From the NCBI GenBank assembly GCA_017883605.1, contig JADGNH010000012.1, positions 1-23,560 on the forward strand: a stretch of 23,560 bases of DNA, written 5' to 3'. Of the stretch, positions 6,719 to 15,493 are shown one piece after another. How positions within the stretch are numbered: the first letter of the stretch is position 1; each line of letters begins with the position of its first letter. The position numbers and the translations under genes were made by a program. The notes under the pieces are model-generated. The model saw only the letters and a list, made by a program, of their open reading frames with translations. It had not been told where the DNA came from and did no database searches. This DNA is from Methanobacteriaceae archaeon (GTDB lineage Archaea; Methanobacteriota; Methanobacteria; Methanobacteriales; Methanobacteriaceae).

Positions 6719-8671
6719 ATGGAAGATTTTAAACTTATATCAAATTACAAACCATTAGGAGACCAGCCGCAGGCTATAAAATCACTCTCTAATGGCATAA
6801 GAAATGGTTTGAAGCATCAGACCCTGCTGGGGATAACTGGTTCTGGTAAAACCTTTACCATGGCCAACGTCATCCAGGAAGTGCAAAAGCCTACCCTGGT
6901 CATATCACACAACAAGACCCTGGCAGCCCAGTTATACGAGGAATTCAAAGAATTCTTCCCGGATAATGCAGTGGAATACTTTGTAAGCTACTACGACTAC
7001 TACCAGCCTGAAGCATACGTCCCCCAGACCGACACCTACATCGACAAGGAAGCGTCCATCAATGAAGAGATAGATATGATGAGACATTCCACCACCCAGT
7101 CACTGCTTTCCAGGGATGATGTAATTGTAGTGGCCAGTGTATCCTGTATCTATGGCATAGGATCCCCTGAAGACTACGGAGACTTCATACTGGCCCTGGA
7201 ATTGGGAGACAGAAGAGGAAGGGAAGAGATCCTGTCCAAACTGGTGGAGATGCAGTACGATAGAAATGACATAGAATTTATTCGAGGCAGATTCAGGGTA
7301 AGAGGAGATGTAGTTGAAATATTTCCCGTCCATGGAACTGTGGCTGTGAGATTAGAGCTTTTCGGTGAAGAATTGGATGCCATATCCTTCATAGACCCCT
7401 TAAAGGGTAAAGTAATAAAGGATCTGGAACGCATAACCATATTTCCTGCAAAACACTTCTTAACCTCCAAGAGCAAGATGAAGCGAGGTATAAAAAACAT
7501 TGAAGAGGAGCTTGAAGAGAGATTAACCGTCCTGGAATCACAAAACAAGCTTCTTGAAGCCCAGAGACTGGAACAGCGCACCCGATTTGATCTGGAAATG
7601 CTTCAGGAGATGGGCTACTGCCAGGGAATAGAGAACTATTCCATGCACCTTTCAGGCAGAAAATGGGGTGAAACACCCTTCACCCTCATCAAATACTTCC
7701 CCGAGGACTACCTCACCATAATCGATGAATCCCACGTTACCGTGCCCCAGATTGGTGGTATGTACGCTGGAGACCGGGCACGTAAGGATTCCCTGGTAGA
7801 CTATGGTTTCAGGTTACCTTCGGCACGGGAGAACCGCCCCTTAACCTTCGATGAGTTCCAGAGCCTGCAGAATCAGGTGGTATATGTATCGGCCACCCCA
7901 GCCAAATATGAGATGTCCCTCAGTCAGAACTTGGTGGAGCAGATCATAAGACCCACCGGACTGGTGGATCCAGAGGTAATTGTGAAACCGGTTAAGGGCC
8001 AGGTGGACCACCTCCTGGGTGAGATACAGAAAAAAGTAAAGGATAACCATCGGGTGTTGGTAACCACCCTTACCAAGAAAATGGCGGAAGACCTCACTGA
8101 CTACTATGCCAAGGTGGGAGTTAAAGTGAGGTACCTGCACTCGGAGATAAGCACCCTGGAAAGGATAGATATCATTGACAACCTGCGCAGGGGAGAATTC
8201 GACTGTCTGGTGGGGGTGAACCTTCTGCGTGAAGGCCTGGACCTTCCGGAGGTGGCCCTGGTAGGTATACTGGATGCTGATAAAGAAGGATTTCTACGCT
8301 CTGAAACCTCCCTTATCCAGACCATAGGCCGAGCATCACGGAATGTGGATGGACAGGTGCTTATTTATGCAGATGTAATCACAAATTCTGTCCGTTCAGC
8401 TGTGGGTATAACCAACCGGCGGCGTAAGATGCAAATGGCCTACAATGAAAAACATGGCATCATCCCCCGATCTGTGGTAAGATCCGTAAAAGAAAAAACC
8501 AAAAAAGAGGACGTTATCCTGGCTGATGATGTGGATAAAATACCTCCAGATGAATTAAACCTTATCATAAGAGATTTAGAAGATGAAATGAAGAAAGCAG
8601 CCTCCCAACTTGATTTTGAGAGGGCTGCTAAAATAAGGGACAAAATTTTAGTCTTAGAAGGAGTTTCATAG
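6719..8671 (+). CDS. uvrB: UvrABC system protein B (damage-verifying helicase)
   Basis: UvrB receives damaged DNA from UvrA, verifies the lesion with limited helicase activity, and recruits UvrC. The 650-residue protein is full length and carries Walker A G-I-T-G-S-G-K-T (38-45), the beta-hairpin with Y-Y-D-Y-Y-Q-P-E-A-Y (91-100) that inserts between DNA strands, the helicase motif D-E-S-H (336-339), V-S-A-T-P (390-394), motif VI Q-T-I-G-R-A-S-R-N (534-542), and a C-terminal UVR domain (about 614-648) that pairs with the UvrC UVR motif. An AGAGGA ribosome site (6708-6713) fixes the ATG. uvrA follows on the same strand after a 241-nt repeat-filled spacer, so co-transcription is likely but unproven. 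Confidence 0.98.
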   Translation: MEDFKLISNYKPLGDQPQAIKSLSNGIRNGLKHQTLLGITGSGKTFTMANVIQEVQKPTLVISHNKTLAAQLYEEFKEFFPDNAVEYFVSYYDYYQPEAYVPQTDTYIDKEASINEEIDMMRHSTTQSLLSRDDVIVVASVSCIYGIGSPEDYGDFILALELGDRRGREEILSKLVEMQYDRNDIEFIRGRFRVRGDVVEIFPVHGTVAVRLELFGEELDAISFIDPLKGKVIKDLERITIFPAKHFLTSKSKMKRGIKNIEEELEERLTVLESQNKLLEAQRLEQRTRFDLEMLQEMGYCQGIENYSMHLSGRKWGETPFTLIKYFPEDYLTIIDESHVTVPQIGGMYAGDRARKDSLVDYGFRLPSARENRPLTFDEFQSLQNQVVYVSATPAKYEMSLSQNLVEQIIRPTGLVDPEVIVKPVKGQVDHLLGEIQKKVKDNHRVLVTTLTKKMAEDLTDYYAKVGVKVRYLHSEISTLERIDIIDNLRRGEFDCLVGVNLLREGLDLPEVALVGILDADKEGFLRSETSLIQTIGRASRNVDGQVLIYADVITNSVRSAVGITNRRRKMQMAYNEKHGIIPRSVVRSVKEKTKKEDVILADDVDKIPPDELNLIIRDLEDEMKKAASQLDFERAAKIRDKILVLEGVS

Positions 8672-8905
8672 ATATTAATTCAGAAGGAGTTTTTAAAGTA
8701 ATATTAATTATAAGAGCTTTGAAGTAATATTTTAAAATTTATAAGAAGCTATAAAGTAAAAATATAAGTCTTAAGGAGTTTATAGGTAAATATAACTCTT
8801 AAAAAGAGTTTTAAAATTAAATGTCAAATTTATGAAGAGTTTTATAGATGAATATAAGTCTTAAAAAGAGTTTTTAAAATTAAATATTAAGTTTATAAGG
8901 AGTTT
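8657..8905 (+). repeat. Degenerate tandem array in the uvrB-uvrA spacer carrying repeated ribosome-site-like motifs
   Basis: The spacer is made of imperfect units of about 26-32 nt centred on AAGGAGTTT or A/G-variants such as GAAGAGTTTT and AAAGAGTTTT. AAGGAGTTT itself occurs at 8658-8666 (inside the last uvrB codons), 8684-8692, 8773-8781 and 8897-8905; the last copy is the uvrA ribosome site. A higher-order period of 62 nt is visible, 8771-8832 matching 8833-8894. Confidence 0.85.
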
Positions 8906-8912
8906 CAAGTAA

Positions 8913-11813
8913 ATGATCACCAAAAAGGGAAATATAATAATAAAGGGGGCACGGGAACACAATCTCAAAAATATTGATCTGACCCTGCCCCGGGATAAGT
9001 TTGTGGTAATCACCGGGATAAGCGGTTCAGGTAAATCATCCCTGGCCTTTGACACCATCTACGCTGAAGGTCAGAGGAGATACGTGGAATCCCTATCCGC
9101 ATATGCCAGACAGTTTTTAGGGCAGATGAAAAAACCTGAGCTGGACTACATAGAAGGACTATCTCCGGCCATATCCATTGACCAGAAAACAACCAAGATG
9201 AACCCCAGATCAACAGTAGGAACTGTTACCGAGATATACGACTACCTGCGTCTGCTTTACGCGCGGGTAGGTGTTCCTCACTGTTACCGATGCGGTAAGG
9301 AGATATCACAGCAGACCGCAGGGCAGATAGTAGACAGCATACTCACAGAAGATGAGGGGACCAAGATCCAGATCCTGGCTCCGGTGGTAAAGGATAGGAA
9401 GGGAGAACATCTCAAGGTGTTCGAGGATCTTAAAAAAAAGGGATTTGTAAGAGTTCGGGTGGATGGCGAGGTTTCCAGCCTTGATGAAGATTTCAAGCTG
9501 GATAAAAACAAAAAACATACCGTTGAGGTGGTTGTTGATCGTTTAGTCATAAGATACGACCTGGACTTTAAAAGAAGATTGGCTGACTCTGTGGAAACTG
9601 CAGTGGAGTTAGGAGAGGGAGTTTTAATAGTTTCATACGCTGAAAGCAGGGAAAAAGTTTTCAGCGAACACTTCGCCTGCACTGAATGTGGTATAAACTT
9701 TGAGGAGATAAGCCCCCGGATGTTTTCTTTTAACAGCCCCCACGGGGCCTGTCCCGAGTGCAATGGATTGGGAAGCAAACTGGAAATAGACACCGACCTG
9801 GTGGTACCGGAACCAGGCCTTTCTCTGAATGAGGGGGCTATTTTACCCTGGAGCAAATCCAAAAACAGGGACAACTACTACCATCAGATGCTCAAGGCAG
9901 TTGCCGAACACTATGGTTTCAATATGGACCAGCCCTTCCAGGACCTAGCACCTAAATATCAGGATATAGTACTTTACGGCTCGCCTGAAAGGGTTGAATT
10001 TACATTCAGACGTAAAAACAGAGTTTATAAAGTTAAAAGAAGGTTTGAAGGTGTGGTCCGGCGTATGGAACGTATTTATATGGATACCAAGTCCAATTAC
10101 ATGAGAAGTTATATCAACCAGTTCATGAGCGACCGTAAATGTCCGGACTGCACAGGTACCAGACTACGTCCAGAGAGCAGGTCAGTGACTGTAGGTGGAA
10201 AGTCTATATCGGAAGTGGTGGAAATGCCTATAAAGAATTCAAAAAAATTCTTTGAGGAGCTGGAATTATCTGATATGGAACTCTACATTGCCCAGGAAAT
10301 ATTAAAGGAAACAAGAGAGCGCCTGAAATTCCTGGTGGATGTGGGATTGGATTACATAACCATGGACCGGTCTTCAGGAACCTTATCTGGAGGTGAAGCC
10401 CAGAGGATACGCCTGGCCACCCAGATTGGATCAGGGCTGGTGGGAGTTTTATACATCCTGGACGAGCCCAGCATAGGACTCCACCAGAGGGACAACGCCC
10501 GGCTCATAGAAACCCTCAAAAGATTGAGAGATATTGGAAACACTTTGATAGTGGTTGAACACGACGAAGAGACCATATTATCCGCTGACCATGTCCTGGA
10601 CATAGGACCTGGTGCAGGTGAGCATGGGGGAAGGGTTGTTGCCACTGGAACTCCTGAGGAGATCATGGAAAATCAGGAATCCATAACTGGAAGATATTTA
10701 TCTGGAAATGAAACCATTAAAATACCAGATGAGCGTAAAAAATCTAATGGAAATTTCATCACAGTTAGGGGGGCCAGACAGAACAACCTCCAGAATATAG
10801 ATGTAACGTTTCCTTTGGGGGTATTCACCTGCATAACCGGAGTCTCTGGCTCAGGTAAAAGCACCCTGGTAAATGATGTGCTCTACAGGGGACTCCACAG
10901 AAAACTTCAACATAAACGTCTGCTTACCGGAAAACACGATGATATATTGGGTTCAGATAACATCGACAAGGTAATCATCATTGACCAGTCCCCTATTGGA
11001 CGGACACCCCGCTCCAATCCAGCTACCTACACCGGTGTTTTCACCTACATCCGCGAAATCTTTGCCCAAACACCCAGCGCAAAGAAAAGAGGTTACAAGC
11101 CTGGTAGGTTCAGTTTCAATGTTAAAGGAGGCCGATGCGAAGCATGCAGCGGTGATGGGATAATCAAAATCGAAATGCACTTTTTGGCGGATGTCTATGT
11201 CCCCTGTGAGGTGTGTGGGGGAAAACGTTACAACAATGAGACCCTGGACGTACGTTACAAGGGTAAAAACATCACAGAAGTCCTGGAAATGACTGTGGAG
11301 GAATCTCTTGAATTTTTCAAGAACATCCCCCGAATCCATAAAAAGCTTAAAACTCTGGATGATGTGGGTCTGGGTTACATAAAACTGGGACAGCCTGCCA
11401 CCACCCTATCCGGCGGTGAGGCTCAGCGGGTGAAGCTTTCCAAGGAGCTCAGCAGACAGAGCACCGGTAAAACTCTTTACATCCTGGATGAACCTACCAC
11501 TGGACTGCACTTTGCAGACATCAAAAAACTTTTACATGTCCTGGAAAGGTTACGGGATGCTGGTAACACGGTAGTGGTTATAGAACACAACCTCGACGTT
11601 ATAAAAACTGCAGATCATATCATAGATCTTGGTCCTGAAGGTGGAGATGATGGAGGGATGGTTGTTGCAGAAGGAACCCCGGAAAACATCGCTTTAAGTG
11701 GAACATACACTGGGGAGTTTTTAAAACATGTTTTAAGTAGAAAAAATATTTTTGACCGTATAGAACTTAAAGATAAAGCAGTTTCTGAAGTATTCCTAAA
11801 CAATAATAAATGA
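8913..11813 (+). CDS. uvrA: UvrABC system protein A (damage-sensing ATPase)
   Basis: UvrA is the dimeric ABC-type ATPase that finds DNA lesions and loads UvrB. The 966-residue product has two ABC halves: Walker A G-I-S-G-S-G-K-S (35-42) and G-V-S-G-S-G-K-S (643-650), signatures L-S-G-G-E-A-Q at 491-497 and 832-838, and Walker B L-Y-I-L-D-E-P at about 513-519 and 855-861. Zinc sites are intact: Cys256, 259, 280, 283 and Cys742, 745, 765, 768; extra C-x2-C pairs are at 124/127 and 410/413. The ATG follows AAGGAG (8897-8902) by about 10 nt. The last 20 or so residues are poorly conserved in character. With uvrB and uvrC it completes bacterial-type nucleotide excision repair in this archaeon. Confidence 0.98.
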   Translation: MITKKGNIIIKGAREHNLKNIDLTLPRDKFVVITGISGSGKSSLAFDTIYAEGQRRYVESLSAYARQFLGQMKKPELDYIEGLSPAISIDQKTTKMNPRSTVGTVTEIYDYLRLLYARVGVPHCYRCGKEISQQTAGQIVDSILTEDEGTKIQILAPVVKDRKGEHLKVFEDLKKKGFVRVRVDGEVSSLDEDFKLDKNKKHTVEVVVDRLVIRYDLDFKRRLADSVETAVELGEGVLIVSYAESREKVFSEHFACTECGINFEEISPRMFSFNSPHGACPECNGLGSKLEIDTDLVVPEPGLSLNEGAILPWSKSKNRDNYYHQMLKAVAEHYGFNMDQPFQDLAPKYQDIVLYGSPERVEFTFRRKNRVYKVKRRFEGVVRRMERIYMDTKSNYMRSYINQFMSDRKCPDCTGTRLRPESRSVTVGGKSISEVVEMPIKNSKKFFEELELSDMELYIAQEILKETRERLKFLVDVGLDYITMDRSSGTLSGGEAQRIRLATQIGSGLVGVLYILDEPSIGLHQRDNARLIETLKRLRDIGNTLIVVEHDEETILSADHVLDIGPGAGEHGGRVVATGTPEEIMENQESITGRYLSGNETIKIPDERKKSNGNFITVRGARQNNLQNIDVTFPLGVFTCITGVSGSGKSTLVNDVLYRGLHRKLQHKRLLTGKHDDILGSDNIDKVIIIDQSPIGRTPRSNPATYTGVFTYIREIFAQTPSAKKRGYKPGRFSFNVKGGRCEACSGDGIIKIEMHFLADVYVPCEVCGGKRYNNETLDVRYKGKNITEVLEMTVEESLEFFKNIPRIHKKLKTLDDVGLGYIKLGQPATTLSGGEAQRVKLSKELSRQSTGKTLYILDEPTTGLHFADIKKLLHVLERLRDAGNTVVVIEHNLDVIKTADHIIDLGPEGGDDGGMVVAEGTPENIALSGTYTGEFLKHVLSRKNIFDRIELKDKAVSEVFLNNNK

Positions 11814-11836
11814 GGAGTTACATAAAAGAGAAAAAT

Positions 11837-12016
11837 ATAAAAAATTAGGCATGAAAATAGCATATAAAAATTTAGACATGAAAATTTAATAGATAGTGGT
11901 ATTATACATCAGTAATTGAGAATATGGTTGGTAATCTCTGGTAATTCATGGCATGCGTTGGTAATTTCTGGTAATTGATTATATGAGTTGGGTAATTCTT
12001 TAATTGATGATACATT
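11837..12016. repeat. Two families of imperfect direct repeats downstream of uvrA
   Basis: First, ATAAAAAATTAGGCATGAAA (from 11837) recurs 28 nt later as ATAAAAATTTAGACATGAAA. Second, a 30-31-nt unit beginning GTTGGTAATYTCTGGTAATT occurs from 11927 and 11957, and degraded as GTTGGGTAATTCTTTAATTG from 11987. The 258-nt spacer (11814-12071) contains no gene and ends with the TATA-like TTTTATAATC (about 12042-12051) and a GAGGT ribosome site for the next gene. Confidence 0.75.
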
Positions 12017-12071
12017 GGCTTTAAAACTTATCTAAATTGGATTTTATAATCTATTTCTGTGAGGTTATTTA

Positions 12072-12986
12072 ATGGTTGGGGATAAGAAGGGAGAAGTTTA
12101 TCTTATAAAAACAGCAGAACGAGTGGATGGAATAAGTAAATTACTCGAAGACTTTAAATTGGACGAATTTTCCGGTAAGAAGGTGGCGTTAAAGGCGAAT
12201 TTTAACAGTGCAGATCCATTTCCAGCATCAACCCATATCAAAACCCTGGAGGTCCTGGTTGAAAATCTTTTCGAAGCTGGTGTGTCCGATCTGGTCCTTG
12301 CAGAACGCAGTGGGATGGGAAACACCCGCAGTGTACTGGATAAGATGGGAGTCTTCCAGCTGTCCAAGGAGATGGACTTTGAAGTGGTAGTGCTTGATGA
12401 AGAAGACGAAACTGGTTGGGTTAAGATCAAGGGGGATGGTAACCACTGGCTTAGAGGTTTCTACATTTCAAAAATATTTTTAGATGCAGATAAGGTAGTT
12501 CAAACCTGCTGCCTTAAAACCCACCGTTATGGGGGCCAATTCACACTTTCACTCAAAAATTCGGTGGGTATGGTGGCCAAAAAAGTGCCGGGAGGCATCT
12601 ACAATTATATGGGAGAACTGCACCTCTCACCTTACCAGAGGCTGATGATAGCAGAGATCAACCAGCACTATCAAACTGATCTGGTTTTAATGGACGCCAC
12701 TAAGGCCTTCCTGAACGAGGGGCCGGAAAAAGGTTTTATTGCTGAACCCAACGTTATGCTGGCGGCAAAGGACAGGGTGGCCCTAGATGCAGTGGGAGTG
12801 GCCCTGCTGAGATACTACGGAACTACCAAAGAAGTTTCCCATGGCCAGATATTTGAACAGGACCAAATTAAAAGGGCAGCAGAACTGGGTTTAGGTGTTA
12901 AATCTGCAGACGAGATAAAATTAATCGCTATTAATGATGAAAGTCAGGATTTTGTTGATGATATGGAAAAAATCCTCCTGGAATAA
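12072..12986 (+). CDS. DUF362 domain protein
   Basis: The 304-residue protein matches the DUF362 pattern: a conserved early K-V-A-L-K-A-N-F-N segment (about 36-44), a central K-T-H-R-Y-G-G-Q-F-T-L-S-L-K-N-S-V-G block (about 149-166) and a late V-A-L-D-A-V-G-V-A-L-L segment. DUF362 proteins are often fused to ferredoxin domains; none is present here and the only adjacent cysteines are in T-C-C-L-K-T-H, so this is the stand-alone form. There is no signal peptide or membrane segment, so it is probably cytosolic. The ATG has a GAGGT site at 12061-12065. It is separated from uvrA by a repeat-rich spacer, so a repair link is not supported. Biochemical role unknown. Confidence 0.85.
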   Translation: MVGDKKGEVYLIKTAERVDGISKLLEDFKLDEFSGKKVALKANFNSADPFPASTHIKTLEVLVENLFEAGVSDLVLAERSGMGNTRSVLDKMGVFQLSKEMDFEVVVLDEEDETGWVKIKGDGNHWLRGFYISKIFLDADKVVQTCCLKTHRYGGQFTLSLKNSVGMVAKKVPGGIYNYMGELHLSPYQRLMIAEINQHYQTDLVLMDATKAFLNEGPEKGFIAEPNVMLAAKDRVALDAVGVALLRYYGTTKEVSHGQIFEQDQIKRAAELGLGVKSADEIKLIAINDESQDFVDDMEKILLE

Positions 12987-13390
12987 GTTAAAATTAATTA
13001 GAAAAACTGATTTTTGTGTTTTTGTAGGATATAACTTTTTAAAATTGTGGATATAAAATATAAACTTTTTTGTAAAATTTAACTGGGTCTATTTTTCTTG
13101 AGAGTAACGAATACTGATAATACTATTGTTTTGGGATCACAAATTATATAATCCTTACCTTGAATATGTTCCATTAGATAATATAAAGAAGTTAAAATGG
13201 GTTATATCTTTTTAGGTTACCATATTAACTTTAAAAGAAATAATTTAATTAAATTTCAAATCTAACCGGATCTAAAATAATCTAGATTAAAAATAAAGAT
13301 TAAAATTTAGGATTAGAATTAAATTAAATCCTAAAATTAAATCCTAAATGAATCCTAGATTAAATCTAAAATAAATTCGTAATAAGTCCT
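12987..13390. other. AT-rich spacer with 13-bp repeats and an inverted repeat
   Basis: No credible gene is seen. AAATTAAATCCTA is duplicated exactly at 13321-13333 and 13334-13346. TTTAGGATT (13306-13314) is the reverse complement of AATCCTAAA at 13327-13335, which recurs at 13340-13348, so two alternative stems can form. TCTAGATT-like elements flank the block. Confidence 0.6.
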
Positions 13391-13400
13391 TAAATATAAT
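13391..13400 (+). promoter_or_regulatory. TATA box for the connectase gene
   Basis: TAAATATAAT lies 40-49 nt before the ATG at 13440. The expected transcription start (about 13423) leaves a short leader of about 17 nt, which supports that start codon. Confidence 0.55.
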
Positions 13401-13439
13401 ATGCAAGGATTAAATCAGTAACAGTTAATGGTGTAGGAA

Positions 13440-14369
13440 ATGAGCCTGGTGATGTGTTATATTGGAAGCCGTGGAAGTGTGATTATCGGTGATAAGAGGA
13501 GAATAGGGTTTCTTGGTGATGAGAAGGCCAGGGAAAAACTGGAAGAAGAACTCTACTCCGGATCCATAAAAACCAAAGAAGAACTGGTCAAAATGGCGGC
13601 TGAACTTCAAATAAGCCTTAAAATAAGTGATAATGCCGAAAAAGTCCGGGAAATAGGGGATGTGGTGGTTGGTGAAGTGAAATTCAAAACCCCCTTGGAA
13701 ACCAGGCGGAAGAGAATCTACGGTACCACCGGTTATTACAACATTGTGAAACTCCTGGGATCTGAGATAAAAAGGGTACAGGGTGGTGAAAGTTCCATAG
13801 TAGTTTTTGGAAATAAAATAACCAAAGAAATGGCCAACCAAGCTCTGAAAGAACACTGGAAAACCAAAATAACCTTGAAAGAGATAGGAGAGATCTTTAA
13901 ACAGGTTATGGAGGAAGTGGCCCAGACTACACCTTCAGTAAGCCCGGAATATGATCTTATAATAAAACATCCCCCTCTAAATAAAAAAGACGCCCGGGAA
14001 CTCTTAAGAACTACTATACTCCAAGATGTAAAAGAACTGGGGAAATGGCGGGATGAACTAAGGGAAGATATGATAAAAAAAGCCCAGAGCATTCAAATGG
14101 CATCAAAGATAATGGATCAGGGCGAAGTGGGAAGATTAAAGAAGATAAACGGTAATCAAATTGAAATAGAGCTTAATAAAGGAGTGGAAGCCTTGGATTT
14201 AGAATGGAATATACTGTCCAAACCGGGGGAAATAGTTTCCATGGATATAGATCAGCCAGAGAAGGTTTCTATAGGTGATGTGGTAGTCATTGAAAATGAG
14301 AACCTATGTATTAAGAGAACCAAATCCAATTTAATCTGTGATTTCATACTGTGCAGGGCAGATAAATAA
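13440..14369 (+). CDS. Connectase-type protein ligase (DUF2121, proteasome-beta relative)
   Basis: The 309-residue protein fits DUF2121, the methanogen family that includes connectase (Methanocaldococcus MJ0548), a sequence-specific transpeptidase related to proteasome beta subunits. Its N-terminus, MSLVMCYIGSRGSVIIGDKR, resembles an Ntn-hydrolase first strand and the G-x-x-x-A/G-D-x-R turn of proteasome subunits. Removal of Met would expose Ser as residue 1, the position of the catalytic nucleophile, so the ATG at 13440 is chosen over the one at 13452. Reported connectases join proteins at a KDPGA-type motif, with MtrA of the methanogenic methyltransferase as natural partner. The C-terminal part (about 200-309) is basic and beta-rich. 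The gene stands alone between AT-rich spacers. Activity is inferred from family membership recalled from memory. Confidence 0.8.
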   Translation: MSLVMCYIGSRGSVIIGDKRRIGFLGDEKAREKLEEELYSGSIKTKEELVKMAAELQISLKISDNAEKVREIGDVVVGEVKFKTPLETRRKRIYGTTGYYNIVKLLGSEIKRVQGGESSIVVFGNKITKEMANQALKEHWKTKITLKEIGEIFKQVMEEVAQTTPSVSPEYDLIIKHPPLNKKDARELLRTTILQDVKELGKWRDELREDMIKKAQSIQMASKIMDQGEVGRLKKINGNQIEIELNKGVEALDLEWNILSKPGEIVSMDIDQPEKVSIGDVVVIENENLCIKRTKSNLICDFILCRADK

Positions 14370-14382
14370 TTATAAGGAAAGA

Positions 14383-14497
14383 AATAGATTTATACAAATT
14401 AACAAGGATAAAATAGGATTTTATACAAATTAATAAGGAAAAGATGGATGAAACAGATTAATAAGAAAAAAATAGATTATAACAAATTATTTAATTA
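14383..14497. repeat. Imperfect tandem repeats of about 29-30 nt downstream of the connectase gene
   Basis: AATAGATTTATACAAATTAA (from 14383) recurs as AATAGGATTTTATACAAATT (from 14412), then more degraded from 14442 (AGATGGATGAAACAGATTAA) and 14471 (AATAGATTATAACAAATTAT). The array begins 13 nt after the stop codon and occupies half of the 245-nt spacer before the next gene. Confidence 0.75.
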
Positions 14498-14614
14498 TAA
14501 AAAAAAAATTTAATTTATAAAAAATATTTTTAGATTAAAAAAATTGTATTAAAAAAATTGCAATGAAGAAGAAAATTGCAACTCCATGAAAAAAGTTGAT
14601 GAGCAGGTGAACAT

Positions 14615-15416
14615 ATGAAACTAACGTTTTTAGGAAGTGGTGGCGGACGCTTTCGCCACCATAACCCAAAAGAGGATGACAGGCGGATTTAGGATAGATG
14701 ATATAGATGGACAGAAAATCCATGTAGATCCCGGACCTGGAGCTCTGGTGAGAACCTACCAGTTTGGATTGAACCCCCTCAAGTTAAGTGGGGTTATGGT
14801 TTCCCATTCCCACACTGACCATTATTCCGATGCCGAAGTCCTGATAGAAGCCATGACCGGGGGAATGACCCGTAATAAGGGCTTTTTAATTGGCAGCAGG
14901 AGTGTGGTGGAAGGGTACAAGAGTTGGGGTCCCTGCATATCTAAATATCATCTAAAAAAACCCCAGGTAACTGTTCTGGAAGCTGGCGGGTACAAAAAAA
15001 TAGGGAAAATCAAAATTACCGCGACCAGAACTGTTCACGGAGATCCCAAGGCGGTGGGTTTTAAATTCCAGCTCTCGGATTTCACCCTATCCTACACTTC
15101 AGACACCGCCTACTTTGAAGAACTACAAAATGAACATAAAGGTGCGGATGTACTCCTGGCCAGTGTTATCAGACCCGGTGACGAGAAGATAAGGGGCCAC
15201 ATGTCTGCCAATGAATTTGGAAAGCTGGTGGGTGAAGTCTCTCCCAAACTGGCCATAATGACCCATCTGGGAATGAAGCTCATTACGGGCAATCCCGACC
15301 AGGAAGCAGAAAACATCACCAAAAAAACCGGGATCAAAACCATTGCAGCAAGCGACGGTTTGACCATCAACCTGGATGATTTCAGACCAAAACAGCAGAC
15401 CCTGGATGAATTTTAA
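14615..15416 (+). CDS. Metallo-beta-lactamase-fold hydrolase, apparent +1 frameshift near codon 14
   Basis: The start that fits the family is ATG 14615, preceded by AGGTGA (14605-14610). It reads MKLTFLGSGGGRF, the usual first strand and glycine loop of this fold, but the frame then breaks. Removing one base at about 14654 (CGCC to GCC) joins it directly to A-T-I-T-Q-K-R-M-T-G-G-F-R-I and the rest of a normal 266-residue protein. Without this, only a GTG at 14637 in the second frame is available, losing the first strand. Metal-binding motifs are intact: H-S-H-T-D-H, a following V-H-G-D, S-D-T-A, G-H-M-S-A and M-T-H-L-G near the C-terminus. Substrate unknown; the fold covers phosphodiesterases and other hydrolases. 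The frameshift may be genuine or a sequencing error. Confidence 0.78.
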
Positions 15417-15493
15417 TCCATAACAGCAAACTCTCAATGAATTTTAAATCTAAAATTTTTTTAATTCACAATCTAAATCAGTAGTATCATGGT

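Noticed and set aside
7174..7581. Minus-strand frame inside uvrB
   Set aside because: Antisense shadow of a strongly conserved gene; composition is low-complexity Ser-rich.
8657..8905. CRISPR array
   Set aside because: Units are short, degenerate and contiguous; there are no conserved repeats separated by unique spacers and no cas genes.
9284..9874. A 196-codon minus-strand open frame inside uvrA
   Set aside because: It is fully antisense to conserved uvrA codons, has Ser/Leu-rich shadow composition and no recognisable domain.
13425..13856. Minus-strand 143-codon frame over the connectase gene
   Set aside because: Phe/His-rich composition is typical of an antisense shadow of a Glu/Lys-rich gene.
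14590..14618. Nine-codon ORF (MKKVDEQVNI) overlapping the ATG of the metallo-hydrolase gene
   Set aside because: Very short, lacks its own ribosome site and shows no repeat or conservation clue; likely chance around the AGGTGA site.
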